NCBI GenBank assembly: GCA_017163975.1
Contig: JAFFSR010000344.1
Location: forward strand, 2,896,001-2,960,000
Direction: 5' to 3'
DNA length: 64,000 nt
Source: Anastatus disparis
Taxonomy: Eukaryota > Arthropoda > Insecta > Hymenoptera > Eupelmidae
Below the pieces are notes generated by a model. That model searched no databases. It was not told where the DNA came from and saw nothing but the letters and a program-made list of their open reading frames with translations. The position numbers and the translations under genes were made by a program. Shown here in pieces: positions 57,840 to 64,000 of the stretch. Each line of letters starts with the position of its first letter. The first letter of the stretch is position 1.

Positions 57840-58551
57840 ATGGGTCTGAGTGAGAAAAATAAATTAATTGTTAAAGGACAAGGATTGTATAGTGGAATTA
57901 ATTCGATGTTAACTGATAATCATATATTAGAATTTAATAATGTTTTAAAACGGTGCACCTCATTTAATATGTAATCAACTTTACTTATTCAAAAACCGCA
58001 ATATATGTATTCAGTACCTATTGATACCCAATTTATACAATTATCATTTTCTAGAAATTTCAAAAGTGATCACTGGATTTGTATGTATTATAATAATAAA
58101 GTAATTCATATATATGACAGTTTCAATCTTAAATATTTACAAGATGAGCATAAAATCTATATAAACAAAATATTTCCGAACAAATCAGAATTAAGCATAG
58201 TTTTCGAAACAGTACAATCACAAACAAATAATCATGATTGCGGCGTTTTTGCAATTGCTTTTGCTGTTTCAATACTTTACAATTTATGTCCATGTCGCTT
58301 AATATACGATATTTCTCAAATGCGATAACATTTGTTGAAAATTTTTGAAACACAGCAAATAACAATGTTTCCAATTTGACATAATTATAATAATGCAACT
58401 ATCAATTATAATAATCCAATGGACATGATAAGAAGAAGTTTTTGTCATGAACCTTGTTTAAATAAAATACCATTAAATTTAGATAACGCTGAGATTGAAC
58501 TTCTTGAAAAAAAATTACAAATGCAGTTATTAGCAGAACAAAAAAAATGAT
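57840..58551 (+). pseudogene. Ulp1-type cysteine protease domain of a Helitron-like element
   Basis: One frame from ATG 57840, broken by TAA 57972 and TAA 58326, then TGA 58377. It reads L-T-D-N-H-I-L-E-F-N-N-V-L-K-R-C, D-H-W-I-C-M-Y-Y, I-Y-D-S-F-N and N-N-H-D-C-G-V-F-A-I-A-F: the His, Asp, Gln-region and Cys of the Ulp1 (C48) fold, all present. I recall this version from insect Helitron-like elements. The frame continues beyond the stops to 58551 with homologous-looking sequence (H-L-L-K-I-F-E-T-Q-Q), so the decay is recent. Confidence 0.8.
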
Positions 58552-59022
58552 GCAAATGTATTGCAAACCAAAAGATTCTAATCTTGAAATAATTCCAATG
58601 GAAATTGACAATGACGCTTCAGAAAAAAATTTTTTAAGACAAAATGATTATTTAATGGATTTTGATGATATTAGCATAAATTATAACGATGATAAAATTA
58701 GGAATAATGAGATTAAATTTAATCAAGAAAGAAAAGAATTAAAAGAAATAGATAACAAGGAATCTTCATGTATAACAAAACTGATTAAGAAAAAGGTGAT
58801 AGAAAAATCAAATGAATATCGAAAAAATGCAATAAAAGAGAAAATTACAAAAATGCAGGAAAAAAAAATAAAAAATTAGAACAAAAACGTGTCAATGATG
58901 CTTTACGACAGAAAAAAGCTTATTTAAAAATGAAAATGGAACAACCAAATAAATATAAAGAAAAGTTAAAAAATACTAAGAAAATCAAAATGGAATCCAA
59001 GGAAAAGAAAATTGTATTATAA
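58547..59022 (+). pseudogene. Lys/Glu-rich coiled-coil region of the Helitron-like gene
   Basis: 58547-58879 gives an acidic then basic 110-residue frame (M-D-F-D-D-I-S-I-N-Y-N-D-D, I-K-K-K-V-I-E-K); another frame to 59022 continues K-R-V-N-D-A-L-R-Q-K-K-A-Y. Low complexity. A similar region links Ulp1 and the replicase parts in related elements, from memory. Confidence 0.55.
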
Positions 59023-59435
59023 TTACAATAACGCTCTTTTTGTAATTATAAGTCAAAATAAAACAATATCTAATATCTAAAGAAAGAAGCTTATATAAAA
59101 TAAAAAACGCTGCCAAGTGCTTTGGCGGGATGCTTTCTCATAGAGCTCTTTGAGTTTCATTATTTTTTTTATATTTATTTAAATGTGATTTTAATATAAA
59201 AAAAATTGTCTAACATTAATATTTATTAATAAATTTGTACTTTAATAGAACGATGACAATGAAATTCATTCTTCTTCTTCAAATATTTTTTCCATTTATT
59301 AAAAAACAATTTAATTTATAATATTTAATAATGATTATATTTAAATATTTAATTGAATGTAATAATACAAGTCAACATCTAAATCAGTAGTACTATTATA
59401 AATTTTCAAGATTTACTCAGAAATCAAAAGAAGTG
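59023..59435. other. left flank of the tandem block
   Basis: AT-rich with GATGCTTTCTCATAGAG at 59130, whose inverse-like ATGCTTTCTCTATGAG sits at 61187. It may mark the two ends of the inserted block. Confidence 0.4.
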
Positions 59436-61050
59436 ATCAAAAAGCTACGCTAAGAAAATTATTTTTTTCAAACTTGGTTTATAAAGACAGTAGCAAATAA
59501 CTTGTATACAAATTTTAGAGCAAATCTATCGAGTACTTTACGTAAAATGGAAAAAAAACTGAAATATGAAAATTGTTTAAGAAAATTTATAAAATTTTCT
59601 AAAATGAAAACTACGCTAAGAAGATCGGTTTATAAAAGTTATCCTTCTTTTGGCAGATGCAAATTATTCTCATGGTAATCTCAAAGCAAATTCATCAAGT
59701 AACTTACGTAAAATACAATAAAAATTAAAAATTGAAAATTTTTTCAAATTCTTAAAATGGCTCTATAATAAAAAAAATACACTATGAATACAAATTTTCT
59801 ATAGCTTCCCGCCTAGTTATACAAAAACATAGATGGTATACAAAAATTGAAGCAAATCCATCGAGTAATTTTCGAGATCTAACTGGTTAAATAAATAACA
59901 TTTTCTTTTCAAAATTTTTTTTTCAAAATTTTAAAAATGCTCTAAAATTAAAACTACGCTATGAAAATCAATTTTTGAAAATTTCCCTTCTTTTGGCAGT
60001 CGCAAATAATTTCCCTGTAATTTTTAGAACAAATCTATCGAGTACTTTACGTAGAATAAAAAAAAATAAGAGAAGGAGAATCGAAATTTTTTTTAAATCT
60101 TTAAAATTCTCTAAAATTGTAACCACACTAAGAAAATTAGTTTCCAAAAGCTTATTTTTTTCAGACAATAGCGAATTAATTGTATGAAAATTTTGGAGAA
60201 AATTTATAGTATGGTTAACGCAAAAAAGAAAATAAATGAAAAATAAAAATTTTTTAGAAAATTTTCAAAGTGCTCTAAAATTAAAACTGCGCTGAGAAAA
60301 TTAGTTTTCCAAAGCTTGTTTTCTTCAGATAGTAGCGAATTAATTGCATACAAATTTTGGAGCAAATCAATCGAATGGTTTTCGTAAAATAGAAAAAAAT
60401 TAAAAATAAAAATTTAAAAAAAAATTTTAAAAATGCTCTAAAATTAAAAGTGTGCTAAGAAAATTAGTTTACAAAATTTTAAATACTTTTGGCAGTCGAA
60501 ATAAAGTTCCATACAAATTTTCGAACAAATACTTCGAGTAGTTTACGTAAAATACAAAAAAAATGAAAAATCGAAATTTTTTAAAAATTCTTAAAATGAT
60601 TCTAAAAAAAAAACTGCGCTAAGAAAACCAATTCCCAATAGCTTCCGCACCAGTTCATCAAAAAATTGAATTGTATGGAAAATTTGAAGTAAATCCATCG
60701 AGTAGTTTTTAAGATTTTATTGGCTTAATAAATAGAAACATTTTTTTCAAAAATTTCAAAATGCTCTAAAATTAAAACTGAGCTAAGAAAATCAGTTTTT
60801 AAAAATTTATTTTATCCGGGCAATCAGAAATAAATTCCATGCAAATTTTGAAGCAAATTCATCGAGTAGTAAACAAAAAAAAACCAAAAAACGAAAAATA
60901 GAATTTTTTTTTTTTTTTTTTTAAAAACTTTAAAATGAAAACTACGCTGGAAGAAACAAATTATCAATAGCTTCCCAGCAAGTTAGTCACGAAACTAAAT
61001 TCCATGCAAAATTAGAAGCGAATCCATCGAGTAGTTCTCGAGATACAGTT
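59436..61050. repeat. ~165-bp tandem repeat array, about ten units
   Basis: The word AAAACTACGCTAAGAAAAT (with variation) recurs at about 59441, 59607, 59770, 59950, 60118, 60282, 60446, 60608, 60772 and 60940, period 162-180. Each unit also has CAAATTTTGGAGCAAATC, ATCGAGTAGTTTACG and poly-A. Two subtypes alternate irregularly: one ends GTTTACGTAAAATA, the other GTTTTCGAGAT with CTTCCC. Confidence 0.9.
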
Positions 61051-61256
61051 TACTAACTATATTCATACATCCACACACACACACACATACATACAGACAT
61101 TTTATGGAAACCACTTTTTTCGACTCACCGAGTTCAAATATGTACAAATTAATGAAAAAATAGAAAAAAATTTTTTTTATCGATACAATGCTTTCTCTAT
61201 GAGAAAGCAAAAAAGAACAATCATATAAATATGAAAAAATATCAGAAGAGAATAGA
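61051..61256. other. right flank of the tandem block
   Basis: (CA)n near 61073-61087, then CACTTTTTTCGACTCACCGA, a non-coding stretch that I recall from tails of insect repeats. Ends at foldback E. Confidence 0.4.
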
Positions 61257-62309
61257 ATCCCGGTTGAAAAAAAACACATAGTTTTATTACATGATTTTAT
61301 CATATGGTTTTATTATGTGGTTTTATCATATGGTTTTATTATGTGGTTTTATCATATGGTTTTATCACATGTTTTTTGGTTTCAATTTATCATATGATGA
61401 AAGTATATGATAAAATCATATAATATAACCCTATGATGAAATCGTACAGTGAAACTATATAGTGAAGACAAAATAAAACCATACACACGGAGAGAAAAAG
61501 CAGTTAACAGCTACTCAAAAAATTTGGAATCATTACTAACTTTGTTCTACAATAATTAAAGGAATGGAAATAAATACTAATCTATATTTTTGCGCCACGC
61601 AACAAAAGTAAGGTTACGATTTTACAAATGATCTGAGAAAACTAAGGACTGAGGGGATATTCAAGTAACGATATGTATGTACGTATCGCGACGATAGTTG
61701 TCGGCAAGAGAATAAAAAGTCTGCGCGCGCATTGAATTCGCGTAATACATACATGTGTATCACTACTTGAATAGACCCTCTGATTACTAAAGAGTTGGGT
61801 AGCTAGTCATAAAAAGTTAAATGAAGAGTCAAACTGAGAATTATTGTCTGTAGTTTGCCTATAGACAGACTGCAGACAATAATTCTCAGTTTGACTCTTC
61901 ATTTAACTTTTTATGACTAGCTATCTAACTCTTCAGTAATCAGTCCTTAGTTTTCTCAGATCATTTGTAAAATCATAACCTTACTTTTATCGCGTGGCGC
62001 TAAATTATAGATTTGTATTTATTCCTTTACCTTTAATTATTGCCGAACAAAGTGAGTAATGATTCCAAATTTTTTGAGTAGCTGTTAACTGTTTCTTCTC
62101 TCCGTGAATATGGTTTTATTTTGTCTTCACCATATAGTTTCACTATACGATTTCATCATAGGGTTATATTATATGATTTCATCATATACTTTCATCATAT
62201 GATAAATTGAAACCAAAAAACATGTAATAAAACCATATGATAAAGCCACATAATAAAACCATATGATAAAATCATGTGATAAAACTATGTGTTTTTTTTC
62301 AACCGGGAT
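61257..62309. mobile_element. foldback element E (1.05 kb): CATATG-word arms
   Basis: ATCCCGGTTGAAAAAAAACA at the left and its inverse at the right. Outer ~210 bp on each side are arrays of AACCATATGATAAAA words. The inner part (GGAGAGAAAAAGCAGTTAAC, AAACTGAGAATTATTGTCTG) is inverted about a centre near 61860. It lies inside the Helitron-like element. Confidence 0.9.
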
Positions 62310-62317
62310 AGCAAGGT

Positions 62318-63160
62318 AAAATCGATTCAAAATATAAGTACTGATGAATTGAAACAGCTACGAGAAAAAGAAGCATTACGCAAAAGAAAATTAAAAAATG
62401 AACATTATGTTGAATATGATAGAATGGAAATAATTGAAAAAATTGACGATCAACAGTTGGAAATTTCAGATGTTATTGACAAAACGCAAATGAATAATGA
62501 TATTTACCAATTTCAACATTTTAATTATAATATTGGAATGCATAAACCAACAGATGAGAGAAAGCGAAAATATAAATATGATTCTTATTAATTAAAAACA
62601 TTACTTATAAAGTGTAAACGATTAAAAATTGAAGACATTAATTATTATGTTGAAAATAACAATAATAATATTTGTAACAACAATGATAATGTCATGATAA
62701 ACAAAAAAAATGATTAAAGTAAGGACATAATGGGAACAAAATTAAAGAAATTGAATGAAAAAGTTCTAGCAGAACAAAGTAATTCTAAACTCATTGGGTG
62801 TATTGCAAATATATATTTTAATGAAAATGTTATATCTGAAAATTACATTGGCTCCATGACACATACATGTGTTTATTGTGATGCAAAGCATTTTGCTTTC
62901 GAATATAGTAAAAGTAAAGATTTCTCCAATTGTTGTCATAACGGTAAGGTTGAATTGTTAGACAATCCTCCTTACCCAGAACGATTAAAACTTTTAGCAA
63001 CTGAACGTACAAAAGAAAGTATTGATTTTCGACAAAATGTAAAATTATACAATAATGCTTTAGCGTTCGCAAGTTTTGGCGCTAATTTTGATGAATTGAC
63101 AGGTAAAAGACCACAAGTTATGAAAATATGTGGACAAATTTATCATAATGCCCAAAAATA
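62318..63160 (+). pseudogene. Helitron-like replicase N-terminal region
   Basis: 62318-62591: basic frame (R-E-K-E-A-L-R-K-R-K-L-K). 62730-63160: I-G-S-M-T-H-T-C-V-Y-C-D-A-K-H-F, then C-C-H-N-G-K-V-E-L, N-N-A-L-A-F-A-S-F-G-A and I-C-G-Q-I-Y-H-N-A. The C-x-x-C...C-C-H-N-G-K-V block and S-F-G-A...G-Q-I-Y-H are the zinc-like N-terminal landmarks of Helitron replicase/helicase proteins. The Rep (HUH) and helicase domains should follow but are not in the window; the frame runs into an A-rich repeat. Confidence 0.8.
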
Positions 63161-64000
63161 TAAGGCTAAAAAGAATATAATGCTCAAAATATATAGAGAA
63201 GAAAAAATTATTGGGCCCAAAAAAATGTAAAACCAAAAAAAATATAAGGCCCAAAAAAAGTATAGATCTAAAAAAAACATAAGGCTCAAGAAAATATAAG
63301 GCCCAAAAAAATATTATGCCCAAAAAATATAAGGCCCAAAAAAATGTAGAAGCCCAAAAAAAATATAAGGCTCAAGAAAATATAAAGTCCAAAAAAATAT
63401 TAGGCCCAAAAAAAGCCCAAGAAAATATAATGCTCAAAAAATATAGAGAGGAAAATATTATTAGATTAAAAGAAATATAAAGACCAAAAAAATATGAGGC
63501 TAAAAAAAATATAATGCTTAAAAAATGTAGAGAAGAAAGAAATATTGGGCCCAAAAAAATAGAAAGCCTGAAAAAATATGAGACTCAAGAGAATATAAGG
63601 CCTAACAAAATTATTGGGCCCAAAAAAATATTATCCCCCAAAAAAAAGCCCAAGAAAATATAATGCTCGAAAAATATAGAAAAGAAAATATTATTAGGCC
63701 TAAAAAATATGAAGCCCAAAAATATGAGGCTAAAAAAATATAATGCTCAAATCAGGTAAGTGCCAAAAAAATGTATAAGTTCAAAAGAATATAAGGCCCA
63801 AAAAAGTATAAGTCCATAAAAAATATAAGGCTCAAGAGAATATAAGGCCCAAAAAAATATTAGGTCGAATAAATATTAGGCATGAAAAAAAGCCCAAGAA
63901 AATATAATGCTCAGAAAATATAGAGAAAAAAATTTAGTGGGCCCAAAAAAATTGAAAGCCCAGAAAAATATAACGCTAAAAAAATATAATGCTTAGTAAA
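63150..64000. repeat. A-rich short tandem array at the window end
   Basis: About 40 degenerate units of AAGGCCCAAAAAAATAT type (period about 20 bp), with longer sub-blocks (AATATAATGCTCAAAAAATA, then AGAGAAG). The first unit coincides with the end of the replicase frame (AATGCCCAAAAATATAAGG). It runs off the window. Confidence 0.85.

Noticed and set aside
59436..61050. CRISPR array
   Set aside because: Units are ~165 bp, diverged along their whole length, with no constant repeat and variable spacer pattern; eukaryotic context.
1..64000. bacterial or viral segment
   Set aside because: Everything recognised is eukaryotic transposable-element sequence with spliceosomal-type introns; no phage, plasmid or DNA-virus gene was found.

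Overview
The window is AT-rich eukaryotic DNA made almost entirely of transposable elements, most of them broken and nested in one another. No intact host single-copy gene, rRNA or functional tRNA was recognised. An arthropod, most likely an insect, is suggested by an R1-like non-LTR element, BEL/Pao and Gypsy elements, a Penelope-like element with a GIY-YIG tail, DUF4806-type genes with short introns, and a Ulp1-carrying Helitron-like element. The species cannot be fixed from the sequence.

Layout. 1-4360: BEL/Pao RNase H remnant (-), then the 5' part of a Gypsy element (-) with its LTR, then a fragment of another repeat gene. 6146-7301: foldback A. 7980-13690: BEL/Pao element (+), split by a 3.7-kb TIR element (X). 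13690-24830: Penelope-like element (PLE) split by a 7.67-kb DNA transposon (J) that carries a transposase-like pseudogene and a DUF4806 gene. J is itself interrupted by four foldback elements. 24900-37840: a ~101-bp satellite cut by a 2.18-kb near-perfect palindrome (O), an 8.6-kb Gypsy element with both LTRs (which holds a SINE and two small insertions) and foldback R. 38385-40615: foldbacks D and G. 40737-44570: a palindrome built from two PLE tails, with a 1.8-kb Helitron-like element carrying exons of an RPA1-like gene inside one arm. 45200-46330: AGCT-word arrays. 46330-49985: an R1-like LINE between inverted tandem-repeat arms. 50150-54110: a Jockey-like LINE split by an insertion. 54597-57385: three foldbacks. 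57840-64000: a Helitron-like element (Ulp1 domain, Lys-rich region, Helitron N-terminal zinc region) interrupted by a ~165-bp tandem array and foldback E, running into an A-rich short-repeat array at the window end.

The main theme is foldback (almost fully palindromic) elements: about twenty. Some insert at TTAA, some at TA. Three (A, C, D) share one palindromic core but carry entirely different arms, each arm being an array of its own short self-complementary word (CACGTG, AGCT, GACGTC). The other leads are the two-gene transposon J, whose insertion and internal insertions can be removed on paper to restore continuous sequence, and the RPA-like gene in a Helitron-like element.
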